From the NCBI GenBank assembly GCA_910588825.1, contig CAJURF010000085.1:1-15325 (forward strand): 15,325 bases of DNA, written 5' to 3'. Source of the stretch: an uncultured Lachnospiraceae bacterium. Lineage in GTDB: Bacteria > Bacillota > Clostridia > Lachnospirales > Lachnospiraceae. Position 1 is the first letter of the stretch, and the number at the start of each line of letters is the position of its first letter. Position numbers and translations under genes: made by a program. Shown here one piece after another: positions 1 through 6,734 of this stretch. The notes under the pieces are model-generated. The model was not told the DNA's origin. It was given only the letters and a program-made list of their open reading frames with translations, and did no database searches.

Positions 1-22
1 GGCTTTAAAGGAAGTACTATTT

Positions 23-430
23 TTATTCACATAAATTTAAGCAACGCTGTACTAGCACAAATCCCGTGATAATCGTAAACAGAAACTCTGCATCTACTTG
101 CACTGTTCCTGTTACACTGGGTCTGCGAATAAATGCCTCATCATAATACATTATCCATCCATGACTATCATTTTTCTCCATGTAATCAAGTATATCATTC
201 ACGGCAATCTGCATGTCTTGATATATCTTTCCTACTCGCTCGACTAAGGATTGCAAAAAGGGTGGTGTTTTGAATTTGTTATCTCTACCCCTAAACGCTG
301 TGAAGTAATCCAACATTTGCTTTCGGATAGAAACCACAAGATACTCTACAGATTTATATTCTTCGGTTTCTGTAATTGAAACCAAAAATTCCTCAACTAC
401 TTCTGTTTGACTGCATTTTATTTCTTCCAT
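23..430 (-). CDS. Hypothetical protein, third gene of an unknown small-gene operon
   Basis: A 135-aa protein that I do not recognise. It is acidic and mostly helical-looking, with a Tyr/Trp-containing segment (HGWIMYYDEAF, about residues 90-100) and a hydrophobic C-terminal stretch (AEFLFTIITGFVLVQ, about 115-129) that could be a buried helix or a short membrane-associated segment. No catalytic motif or signal peptide is visible. The start is supported by a GAGGAG ribosome binding site a few bases before the ATG. It follows the 59-aa membrane-protein gene by 19 bases and so is probably the last gene seen of a three-gene operon. Only 22 bases lie beyond its stop, so whether the operon continues is unknown. 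I am confident that it is a gene and have no functional call. Confidence 0.75.
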   Translation of the reverse strand: MEEIKCSQTEVVEEFLVSITETEEYKSVEYLVVSIRKQMLDYFTAFRGRDNKFKTPPFLQSLVERVGKIYQDMQIAVNDILDYMEKNDSHGWIMYYDEAFIRRPSVTGTVQVDAEFLFTIITGFVLVQRCLNLCE

Positions 431-449
431 CTGCTTCTCCTCTCATTAT

Positions 450-629
450 TTATACACGAGCCGCAAATGCCTTAATAGCATAAATCAACACAACTGAAGT
501 CGAGATAGAAATCAATGTTGCTGCTGCAGGCCATCCACTTAACGAGAATGAAATCGAAGAATGCTTTGCAACCTCCGATGCACTCTGTGACCAATTTTCA
601 TTTGCTGTTTTGTTTCTCATTTCATTCAT
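450..629 (-). CDS. Small single-pass membrane protein (59 aa), hypothetical
   Basis: A short reading frame of 59 codons that starts ATG-AAT-GAA and ends in TAA. A purine-rich AGGGGAGAG ribosome binding site lies about 7 bases before the ATG. The N-terminal half is polar (MNEMRNKTANENWSQ), and the C-terminal half (about residues 33-55) is a continuous hydrophobic stretch rich in Ala, Ile, Ser and Val that ends in a basic tail (IKAFAARV). That pattern suggests one membrane helix near the C-terminus. It fills the space between the 159-aa and 135-aa genes almost exactly (14 bases after the first, 19 before the second), which supports co-transcription. It has no recognised family. It could be the membrane partner, holin-like effector or anchor of the three-gene unit, but that is speculation from position and topology. 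Confidence 0.7.
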   Translation of the reverse strand: MNEMRNKTANENWSQSASEVAKHSSISFSLSGWPAAATLISISTSVVLIYAIKAFAARV

Positions 630-643
630 AGTTTTTCTCTCCC

Positions 644-1123
644 CTACAGTCCTGTAATTGTATTTTCAGTATCCTTCAAAATAACCAGAATCCGACTGAT
701 AGCATCCATAGCCTCTTCATCCGACCTTTCTAGTAATCTTGCAAATTTAGCAACTGCCTCCAATCTATCCTCCATTGGGAAACGATTATCAGACATATCA
801 GGTGCGGCTACTTCTGTATATACCAACAGTCTCTTTCCGACGACATACTGGTCATATCGTCCGTTGCAACTCTTTAGGAGATAATTGGCCACCCCTTTAA
901 GATGCGGTCCAATTGAGAAGGTATCTACTATTTCTTCTGGAATATTTATTTCCACAACGACCTTATCCTCACCATAAAGCATCGGGATTTGAATTTGTAC
1001 GTCGTATCGAGAATAAAGGTTAAGCGATGCACTTCTTACACCTTCTCTAATATCGTGGATGGCGTCTATGGCTTTCATGGACGAATCTGCAAATTCTATC
1101 TGTATATTCTTTGAAACTAACAT
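644..1123 (-). CDS. Hypothetical protein, first gene of an unknown small-gene operon
   Basis: A 159-aa protein that I do not recognise. The reading frame is open for 24 more codons upstream, but the start at MLVSKN is preferred because AGGAAGGAG lies 6-7 bases upstream and the predicted -10 box falls inside the longer version. The protein looks soluble: an N-terminal helix-like part, a central beta-rich part (DVQIQIPMLYGEDKVVVEINIP, near residues 40-63), and an acidic helical C-terminus containing RLEAVAKFARLLERSDEEA. There is no catalytic signature, membrane segment or Cys cluster. The gene follows a strong promoter and leads the 159/59/135-aa operon. The unit sits directly downstream of a broken type I hsdM gene, which suggests an accessory, defence-like location. 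No function is proposed. Confidence 0.75.
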   Translation of the reverse strand: MLVSKNIQIEFADSSMKAIDAIHDIREGVRSASLNLYSRYDVQIQIPMLYGEDKVVVEINIPEEIVDTFSIGPHLKGVANYLLKSCNGRYDQYVVGKRLLVYTEVAAPDMSDNRFPMEDRLEAVAKFARLLERSDEEAMDAISRILVILKDTENTITGL

Positions 1124-1151
1124 ATGTTTCTCCTTCCTGTAATTCTTATTA

Positions 1152-1179
1152 CTGGTGTCTGTAATATTTATATCACCAG
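1152..1179 (-). repeat. Inverted repeat spanning the -10 box (candidate operator)
   Basis: CTGGTG at 1152-1157 is repeated inverted as CACCAG at 1174-1179, with 16 bases between. The -10 box at 1167-1172 lies inside the spacer, so a dimeric repressor bound here would block the promoter. Alternatively the arms could form a weak hairpin in the 5' leader. No regulator gene for this operon is visible in the window, so the operator role is inferred from placement alone. Confidence 0.4.
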
Positions 1180-1195
1180 AAAGCCAAATTATCAA
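1167..1195 (-). promoter_or_regulatory. Sigma-A-type promoter of the three-gene operon
   Basis: On the minus strand TTGATA (complement of 1190-1195) and TATAAA (complement of 1167-1172) are separated by exactly 17 bases. The -10 box is preceded by TGA, an extended -10 feature. The first start codon lies about 44 bases downstream of the -10 box, with a good ribosome binding site between. The promoter match is strong but there is no experimental proof. Confidence 0.7.
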
Positions 1196-1242
1196 TACCT
1201 TTTGTTACGGGAACCTGTAATATTTTTATTGACATCCATTGA

Positions 1243-1271
1243 CAAAAAAATAAGCCGGTTTCAAAACCGAC
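1243..1271 (-). terminator. Rho-independent terminator between hsdM remnant and small-gene operon
   Basis: Read on the minus strand, GTCGGTT and AACCGGC form a 7-bp stem (one G-T pair) around a TTGA tetraloop. It is followed by TTATTTTTTT (complement of 1244-1253). It would stop transcripts coming from the hsdM remnant before the promoter of the next operon. Clear stem and U-tract. Confidence 0.75.
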
Positions 1272-1281
1272 ACCTCAAGGG

Positions 1282-1814
1282 CTATGTAATATTAAATTGT
1301 ATTAAATAGCGAGTCTTAACTTCACAAATGATATCGTCTGGGGCAGGCTGCAGCAGTACCACCATCATTTCACGAATATGTTTTGGTGTACGAAACTGTC
1401 CGTTCTTACCAGCGGTAGCCAGTTTGCCCAGCATGTATTCATACAAATCGCCCTGCATATCCAAATCGGCAATGTCATGTTCATACAGATCGTCCAGCTC
1501 AGTGATGATTTTTTGCAAGACCTGTGGAGTGGGAATCAGGAACATGGCGTCGCCCATATACCGTGCAAATGCTGTATTGTCCTGCTCATCGCTGCAGGAG
1601 TCATCTATAATCTCAATTAGTTCACCTTGTTCAGTAAAGTCCGGCAGACGGTCATGTTTTCTAATTCTTCAACTTCCAGTTCTTTCTCATCCAGAGAACG
1701 TATGAACATCAAGTATGTCAGCTGCTCAATAACTGTCAAAGGATTGGTGATACCGCCCGCCCAAATATCCGTCCATATTTTATCTACTTTATTCTTGACT
1801 GCACCTGTAACCAT
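1282..1814 (-). pseudogene. hsdM: Remnant of type I restriction-modification methyltransferase HsdM
   Basis: Two fragments of one gene in different frames. The first (1617-1814) begins MVTGAVKNKVDKIWTD and contains GGITNPLTVIEQLTYLMFIR, the N-terminal helical domain typical of one HsdM subfamily. The second (about 1655 down to 1282) contains FARYMGDAMFLIPTPQVLQK, then DLYEYMLGKLATAGKNGQFR and PDDIIC, which in intact HsdM leads directly into the SAM-binding DPACGT motif. Here the protein diverges after IIC and stops 14 residues later, so the catalytic NPPF region and the rest of the roughly 500-aa protein are gone. A frameshift lies near 1640-1660, and the segment joining the two parts looks shorter than usual. 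The original start has a good GAGGAG ribosome binding site. There is no hsdS or hsdR in the window. The gene cannot make an active methyltransferase. Confidence 0.88.
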
Positions 1815-1888
1815 ACATCTTTTTCTCCTCTTAAATCATCAGGAACAAATCCCATTATGTCAGTATAATATTACAATTGAAAGCATGG

Positions 1889-1919
1889 AAAAATGGTCCG
1901 GATCAAAATGGCCCAGACC
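1889..1919 (-). terminator. Terminator after the yqfC-to-lipoprotein gene run
   Basis: On the minus strand GGTCTGG pairs with CCGGACC (7 bp with one T-G) around an 11-base loop, followed by ATTTTT. It lies about 50 bases past the stop of the DUF3048 lipoprotein gene and before the hsdM remnant, a natural end for the upstream operon. The rest of the 1815-1966 gap holds only a poor promoter-like TATACT and the hsdM ribosome binding site. Confidence 0.65.
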
Positions 1920-1966
1920 ACTTTCAAATATATCCATATCCTTCCAGGAGGATTCTATCCCAAGTC

Positions 1967-3070
1967 CTATTCCACAACCACTCCGTCAATCTTATCATCA
2001 AGTACAATTGACACCCAGGTTTTCCCACGGTTCAGATGAATCTCCTGGTTGTTCTCATCAAAATAATGAGTCTGCCCCCAAGGTTCGTTCTTCTCCCAGC
2101 GGATGTCAATGGCTTTCCCATGGGTTACAAACTTTCCGTTTCCGCCGGAGATAGCGTCAATGTTCAGATATCCGTTCTGATCATAGGGCTCATAACTGTG
2201 ATATTGAATCAGTATATTATCGTACACCAGCTGCTCTCCGCCTTCGCTGTCTATCTGTGGGCCTCCGTACTGGAACCGTTTGTATTTTTTACTCTCCCCA
2301 TCGTATTCAAACCAGGGCTGATTAGTGGGATAACAGTTCAGGCGTACCACATTGGCTGCGGCACCGTTATCCAGATTTTCTTCGGTGTCCTTTTCTGCGA
2401 ACACATAATGTCCCGGGTAATCCTCACTGTATTCCTGGGTGTATCCATAATCTTTGATTCCCCGCTGGATGCCGTCGAAACTGGTGTATGCATTATGAGG
2501 CGCCACCCGGTCGGTACTGCGGTAATAAATGTCAGAACCGTACTGATCCAGACCGCTCAGATTGTGGATGAAATCCTGTGCCAGAAACGGTTTCGCATAG
2601 ATGGCCTGTCCATAGTGGGCATAAATGGCTTCAAATTCCTGTGCAAAGAAAATATAGTATTCCCGGCAGCTGCGAACAGAACCGATTTTTTCCATGCCCT
2701 CATAGTTTTCGAAAATTCCCATCAACCGTGTGATATTTCCTTCCACCGGCGCCTCGTATACCACATCGGCCTTGGCAATTCCCGTCTGAGGTACGGCGGC
2801 CTGAATGTTGTTCAGCATCACAGCTACCGGCCTGCGGCGGCCGATTTCTTCTGGAACTTCCTGTCCGGACAGATAGCTGTTTACCATACCTTCCGGGAGG
2901 AGTTCTTCTGTAGGCGTGGGCTCCGGCACAGGTGTTGAGGTTTCGTCTTTTGATGTATGGATGTCCGGCTCCGGTGGTGCTGGGGCAGGTTCCTCTTTTT
3001 TGCTGCATCCTGAAAGCATACAGACTGCTGCCAGAATGACTGCTGCGTTTCGAATCAATTTTTTCTTCAT
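1967..3070 (-). CDS. DUF3048 (YerB-like) lipoprotein
   Basis: A 367-aa secreted lipoprotein. The N-terminus has a basic start (MKKKLIRN), a hydrophobic core and a lipobox LSGC with the acceptor Cys at residue 22. A Pro/Glu/Thr-rich linker follows (about 26-60) before the globular part. The body matches the DUF3048 pair: an N-terminal domain with RRPVAVMLNNIQAAVPQTG, EAPVEGNITRLMGIF and GSVRSCREYY, and a C-terminal domain from about residue 250 with LVYDNILIQY and RGKTWVSIVLDD. The family is common in Firmicutes, and B. subtilis YerB is the known relative. Its biochemical role is not established and it presumably acts outside the membrane. The ATG follows AGGGGAAACGT and lies 9 bases after ybeY, so the gene is likely the last one in the yqfC operon. 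The length is usual. Confidence 0.93.
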   Translation of the reverse strand: MKKKLIRNAAVILAAVCMLSGCSKKEEPAPAPPEPDIHTSKDETSTPVPEPTPTEELLPEGMVNSYLSGQEVPEEIGRRRPVAVMLNNIQAAVPQTGIAKADVVYEAPVEGNITRLMGIFENYEGMEKIGSVRSCREYYIFFAQEFEAIYAHYGQAIYAKPFLAQDFIHNLSGLDQYGSDIYYRSTDRVAPHNAYTSFDGIQRGIKDYGYTQEYSEDYPGHYVFAEKDTEENLDNGAAANVVRLNCYPTNQPWFEYDGESKKYKRFQYGGPQIDSEGGEQLVYDNILIQYHSYEPYDQNGYLNIDAISGGNGKFVTHGKAIDIRWEKNEPWGQTHYFDENNQEIHLNRGKTWVSIVLDDKIDGVVVE

Positions 3071-3079
3071 ACGTTTCCC

Positions 3080-3577
3080 CTATCGGCTAATTCCTAAATT
3101 CTGCAGTATTTTTTCCTGTTTTTCTTCCATCACCCGGGCCTGATCCGGTTCCATATGGTCATATCCCAGCAGATGAAGCATGCTGTGGGCAAAGAGAAAG
3201 GAATACTCTCTTCTCACACTGTGGCCATACAGATGAGCCTGACTGATGGATTTCGGCACAGAAATCATGATGTCTCCCAATATAATATTTCCAGTATCCG
3301 GATTTTTATAAGTATTTTTCCAATCTGGATATTCCGGGTAGTCTCCGGGGTTTTCAAAGTCCACAGCCGGGAATGAGAGCACATCTGTGGGGGAGTCAAT
3401 ATCCCTGAATTCCCGGTTGACCCGGTGGATTTCTTCATCAGAAGTGAGAACCAGATTCACTTCCGTCTCACTGGGAAAATGTTCTGTCTCCAGAATGGCC
3501 TCACCCACGGCAGCGGCCAGCTTGGTATAATCAAAGTCCAGCTGTTCTTCCGCCTCGTATGTCACATATAATTTCAT
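3080..3577 (-). CDS. ybeY: YbeY, 16S rRNA maturation endoribonuclease
   Basis: A 165-aa protein of the UPF0054/YbeY family, a zinc-dependent single-strand endoribonuclease involved in 16S rRNA 3'-end maturation and ribosome quality control. The zinc site HSMLHLLGYDHM gives H131, H135 and H141 in the required HxxxHxxxxxH spacing. The family's central part VNREFRDIDSPTDVLSFP and GDIMIS are also present. Length is normal. The start overlaps the phoH stop by four bases (ATGA), and the AGGAGA ribosome binding site lies inside the end of phoH, so the two are translationally coupled. Many Firmicutes have a pgpH/yqfF gene between phoH and ybeY; it is absent here. The call is secure. Confidence 0.97.
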   Translation of the reverse strand: MKLYVTYEAEEQLDFDYTKLAAAVGEAILETEHFPSETEVNLVLTSDEEIHRVNREFRDIDSPTDVLSFPAVDFENPGDYPEYPDWKNTYKNPDTGNIILGDIMISVPKSISQAHLYGHSVRREYSFLFAHSMLHLLGYDHMEPDQARVMEEKQEKILQNLGISR

Positions 3578-4563
3578 GAAGTTCTCCTGCCCTTGGCATT
3601 TTTGTTTTTCATCTCATAATTATCGTAAGCCTGTACAATTTTCTGCACCAGCGGATGACGCACCACGTCCCGGCTGGTCAGCTGACAAAATCCGATGCCG
3701 TCGATCTTTTTCAGAATCCGGCTGGCAATATCCAGACCAGAAACAGAATCAACAGGCAGATCTTTCTGTGAGGCATCTCCCGTCACAATCACCTTTGACC
3801 CAAAGCCGATTCTGGTGAGGAACATCTTCATTTGGGCCGGGGTGGTGTTTTGAGCCTCGTCCAGAATGATGAAGGCATTATCCAGGGTACGCCCGCGCAT
3901 ATAGGCCAGGGGAGCCACCTCGATCAATCCACGCTCCATATTCTTTGCAAAGCTGTCCGGTCCCATGATTTGATACAAGGCGTCGTAAAGAGGACGCAGA
4001 TACGGGTCTACTTTACTCTGCATATCACCCGGCAGAAACCCCAGCTTCTCCCCGGCTTCTATGGCCGGACGGGTAAGGATAATCCGGCTGACTTCATCGC
4101 TTTTGAACGCAGTCACTGCCATAGCCATGGCCAGATAGGTCTTTCCGGTGCCTGCAGGGCCGATTCCAAACACAATCATATTTTTCCGGATCAGCTCTAC
4201 GTACTGTTTCTGTCCCAGGGTTTTCGGGCGGATGGGGCGTCCCTGTATGGTATGACAGATAATGTCCTGGTCCATCTGTGTGAGATATGTTTCCTTTTCC
4301 TCCATAGCCAGGGCCAGGGCATAATTCACACTCTGGGCGGTAATGGCAGTGCCCCGTCTGGATAACGCCAGAAGCTGTTCCAGCAGTCTGCGGGCTCTCT
4401 CCACCCGTTCCGGTGCACCCAGTATCTTCAGCAGGCCGTCTCTGCTGACCAAAGTCACATTTAACGTTTTTTCTATTGACTTCAAATGTTCGTCAAAAGT
4501 ACCAGCCACATTTTTCTCGTGTTCCACAGGCAGCTCGATCAATGCCTCTAAGATATTGCTCAT
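3574..4563 (-). CDS. phoH: PhoH-like ATPase/RNA helicase-type protein
   Basis: A 329-aa cytoplasmic ATPase of the PhoH (YbeZ) family, often a partner of YbeY in RNA metabolism. Residues 1-75 form the KH-like N-terminal region with the pattern TLVSRDGLLKILGAPERVERA. Walker A is GPAGTGKT at 135-142 and Walker B is ILDEAQ at 233-238, with VTGD at about 260-263 as a further nucleotide-binding motif. The usual IRPKTLGQKQYV segment sits just before the ATPase core. A basic C-terminal tail ends the protein. The ATG follows GGAAAGGA at normal spacing. The order yqfC-yqfD-phoH-ybeY is a conserved Firmicutes cluster. The family is certain; the cellular substrate is not. Confidence 0.96.
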   Translation of the reverse strand: MSNILEALIELPVEHEKNVAGTFDEHLKSIEKTLNVTLVSRDGLLKILGAPERVERARRLLEQLLALSRRGTAITAQSVNYALALAMEEKETYLTQMDQDIICHTIQGRPIRPKTLGQKQYVELIRKNMIVFGIGPAGTGKTYLAMAMAVTAFKSDEVSRIILTRPAIEAGEKLGFLPGDMQSKVDPYLRPLYDALYQIMGPDSFAKNMERGLIEVAPLAYMRGRTLDNAFIILDEAQNTTPAQMKMFLTRIGFGSKVIVTGDASQKDLPVDSVSGLDIASRILKKIDGIGFCQLTSRDVVRHPLVQKIVQAYDNYEMKNKNAKGRRTS

Positions 4564-4589
4564 CCGCTATCCTTTCCGCCAATTTTACA

Positions 4590-5831
4590 TTACTGTTCCT
4601 CTGATTTTTCGGCTTTTGAAGTTTCCTGTCGGCCGGATAGAGGAACACGGTCCCCGTTTTTCTCCAGCCCATAAATGGTTCCTCTGCTTATGCAGCGGTC
4701 TTTGGTTACTTCTATTTTAACACCGTTTTCTAATATTTCTACCCCTTTTTCCATAATTTCGTCCAAAAAACGTAAAATATAGTCCCTGGCCAGTGCTTCC
4801 GCCTGTTCCTTAGAGTATTTTTTTTTGACAATTTGATACTCATATACCGTATTCCTTCCATATATAATGGGAAGATAAAAATTTTCTGTCAATTTTAATG
4901 TGTGAAATTTTCCAACCTGGTCAAAATGGTCAAAAGGATGGCCAGGAAGCCCTGCCTGGAATTCCAGCGAGTGTATCTGCAGAACCAGATTTTTTCTGGT
5001 TTTTCCCGTGTAAACCCGTTTTTCATAAGCCAATGGGAATTCTTTATAATAGGAATAGGCAGTTTTGATATATACGTCCCCATCTGCAGGAACCAGTTCC
5101 TGGCGCACCAGCTGTCCGTCGTCGTTGATAATATCCACCACGCCCCTGATTAATATCTGGCCCTTTTCGCATGTGTCGCCCACCTGGGCCTGGGGAATAC
5201 CCTGCCGGGTAACCATCTGCATGATCTCCCCGCTTTTGGTAGCTACCAAATCGCTGGGTTTCGGGTCAGATGTATCTTCCTCCTGGGGCATGGAATCCAT
5301 GTTTTCCTGCACAGCAATCAGCAGCCTGGTTCCGCGGATTCTGGCTGCCACCCAGATCATGTCGGGAAAGTTTTCACGAATTCCTGCTGAAATATCAGCG
5401 CAGGACAGTTTTCTCTTGGCGATGCCGTGGCGGATATCCTGTCCCTCCAGATACGCAAGGATGGACTGGGTGCTGTAAGAATAATTGCCGTCCACATGAA
5501 TATTCCAGATTCTTGTGGACAGCAAGTACACCAGAACAAAGCAAAGTGCCAGGCCCATGAAAAGTGCTTTTCTTTTTCTGTTTCTGAGGAAGAAAAAGGG
5601 GATGCCTCTTTTGCGGAGAATATGTATGCGGGTATGGGTTTTACGACAGATAGGCTGCAGTTTAAAAAAGCCAGACAGACTGATATCCATCTCACAAGTA
5701 CCGTTCTTCTCTTCAATTTGGAATAAAAGCAGGTTGTTTTTTGCGCAGAGGTTTAAAAAACGTTCCGGCTCCTGACTGCTGATTCGTATACGCACATATC
5801 CTTTTAAGAATCGGACAATTTGATTAATCAC
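4590..5831 (-). CDS. yqfD: Sporulation protein YqfD
   Basis: A 413-aa membrane protein of the YqfD family, a sporulation protein made in the mother cell and needed for efficient spore formation in Bacillus. The N-terminal 80 residues (GYVRIRISSQEPERFLNLC) form a small alpha/beta part. A basic stretch (RNRKRK) and one membrane helix (about residues 87-106, LFMGLALCFVLVYLLS) follow, then the large outer domain beginning RIWNIHVDGN and including TKSGEIMQMVTRQGIPQAQVGDTCEKG. The start codon is GTG (complement of 5829-5831) with AGGAGG 7 bases upstream. It lies 15 bases after yqfC. The polar Lys/Glu-rich C-terminus (about 390-413) is probably disordered. The length fits the family. Confidence 0.94.
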   Translation of the reverse strand: MINQIVRFLKGYVRIRISSQEPERFLNLCAKNNLLLFQIEEKNGTCEMDISLSGFFKLQPICRKTHTRIHILRKRGIPFFFLRNRKRKALFMGLALCFVLVYLLSTRIWNIHVDGNYSYSTQSILAYLEGQDIRHGIAKRKLSCADISAGIRENFPDMIWVAARIRGTRLLIAVQENMDSMPQEEDTSDPKPSDLVATKSGEIMQMVTRQGIPQAQVGDTCEKGQILIRGVVDIINDDGQLVRQELVPADGDVYIKTAYSYYKEFPLAYEKRVYTGKTRKNLVLQIHSLEFQAGLPGHPFDHFDQVGKFHTLKLTENFYLPIIYGRNTVYEYQIVKKKYSKEQAEALARDYILRFLDEIMEKGVEILENGVKIEVTKDRCISRGTIYGLEKNGDRVPLSGRQETSKAEKSEEQ

Positions 5832-5846
5832 AGAAAATCCTCCTGG

Positions 5847-6125
5847 TTACGATTCAAATACTATTTCCTGGAAATTCCCGCTGATTCCCATTTCGTCACA
5901 GGTGTAAAACTGGATTTTCAAAGATTTTCCGCAGATTCTGATCCGGCCTCTTTTCGTAAGTATCCGTATGCTGTTCTGGGAATAAAACTGTATGCTCTTA
6001 TAATTTTCAATATACAGACTGCTGTTGCCGGTGATGGTCAGCAGGGACTCCTGGGCTGCCAGATCTTCCGGCACCTCCAGGGTGTTCATCAGTCCCTCCC
6101 GGAAACGGGTGTATGTCTCTTTCAT
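5847..6125 (-). CDS. yqfC: Sporulation protein YqfC
   Basis: A 92-aa protein of the YabP/YqfC family. The typical features are a short N-terminal helix with LMNTLEVPEDLA, then the beta-rich pattern SLLTITGNSSLYIENYKSI and SQNSIRILTKRGRIRICGKSLKI, ending in the motif GISGNFQEIVF. In Bacillus yqfC and yqfD form an operon transcribed in the mother cell by sigma-E. Here the gene opens the sporulation/housekeeping run and has a sigma-E-like promoter just upstream. The ribosome binding site is TGGAG, about 6 bases from the ATG, weaker than its neighbours. Size is standard for the family. Confidence 0.93.
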   Translation of the reverse strand: MKETYTRFREGLMNTLEVPEDLAAQESLLTITGNSSLYIENYKSIQFYSQNSIRILTKRGRIRICGKSLKIQFYTCDEMGISGNFQEIVFES

Positions 6126-6149
6126 AGATGCTCCAGGCTTTTATTCCCT

Positions 6150-6178
6150 AGTATATGACAAGAGTGAGGGATTTATGT
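6150..6178 (-). promoter_or_regulatory. yqfC: Possible sigma-E-type promoter of yqfC
   Basis: On the minus strand ACATAAA (complement of 6172-6178) and CATATACT (complement of 6150-6157) are 14 bases apart. This resembles the mother-cell sigma-E pattern of a -35 containing ATA and a -10 of CATAnnnT. The Bacillus yqfC-yqfD pair belongs to the sigma-E regulon, which fits. No good sigma-A promoter is seen in the 60-base gap. The -35 match is partial. Confidence 0.45.
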
Positions 6179-6185
6179 TTCTGCT

Positions 6186-6728
6186 TCAGACAGACCGGAA
6201 TAAGATCAGCGAAAACCACAGAACCGTGTTGCCGCCCAGATAGTACTCCATCTTCTCCCGCTCCACAATCTCAGGCACTACAATACCATATGCTTCCAGA
6301 CAGGGGTGCATCTGGTCAGGAAAACGACAGGGGCCTTTTGGGTAAGAGCATTCCTGGCAGATTTCACAGGATTCGGTGGAGAGCACGAAAGTATCCAGTC
6401 CTTTTTTGGACATATACTGGTTGATCTGGTTTGTGATTTCTTCATGAGCGCTTCGAGTCTGCAGCATTTCCTCCATATTCAGCACGTCCCTCACCTCTGC
6501 CACGGAGGAAAAGAACACACCGCAGGGATAGGTGTGGCAGAACTGCTGGCATTCGTCCAGCTCCCCCACCCCCGGCGGACACGCCCAGGTGGTGCCGTAC
6601 CGCTCACATTCCTGCTGGCACACAGTGCGCACCCGGGGTTCTACGGGAAGGTTATCTGTGGAAATAATCCGGTATTCATACACGGGATATTGGGCGATAT
6701 ATTCGTCCAGACCTGGTATTTCTATCAT
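6186..6728 (-). CDS. DUF2284 Cys-rich predicted metal-binding protein
   Basis: A 180-aa cytoplasmic protein of the DUF2284 family (predicted metal-binding, function unknown). It carries eleven cysteines in the family pattern: VCQQECERYGTTWACPPG (C37, C41, C50), then C60, C64 and C69, then CEICQEC with SYPKGPCRFP (C121, C124, C127, C134), and C143. This arrangement suggests an Fe-S cluster or other metal site; which metal is not visible. The ATG is preceded by AAGGAG about 9 bases upstream. The gene begins 6 bases after the Nudix stop, so it is likely the third gene of the leuA transcript. The C-terminal stretch NTVLWFSLILFRSV is unusually hydrophobic and may be a divergent end. Confidence 0.88.
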   Translation of the reverse strand: MIEIPGLDEYIAQYPVYEYRIISTDNLPVEPRVRTVCQQECERYGTTWACPPGVGELDECQQFCHTYPCGVFFSSVAEVRDVLNMEEMLQTRSAHEEITNQINQYMSKKGLDTFVLSTESCEICQECSYPKGPCRFPDQMHPCLEAYGIVVPEIVEREKMEYYLGGNTVLWFSLILFRSV

Positions 6729-6734
6729 GAAATC

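Noticed and set aside
1328..1705. A 125-aa Ser/Cys-rich plus-strand reading frame
   Set aside because: Antisense to the hsdM remnant, with low-complexity composition typical of a shadow frame.
2036..2938. A 300-aa plus-strand reading frame
   Set aside because: Antisense to the DUF3048 lipoprotein, whose lipobox and domains are unambiguous.
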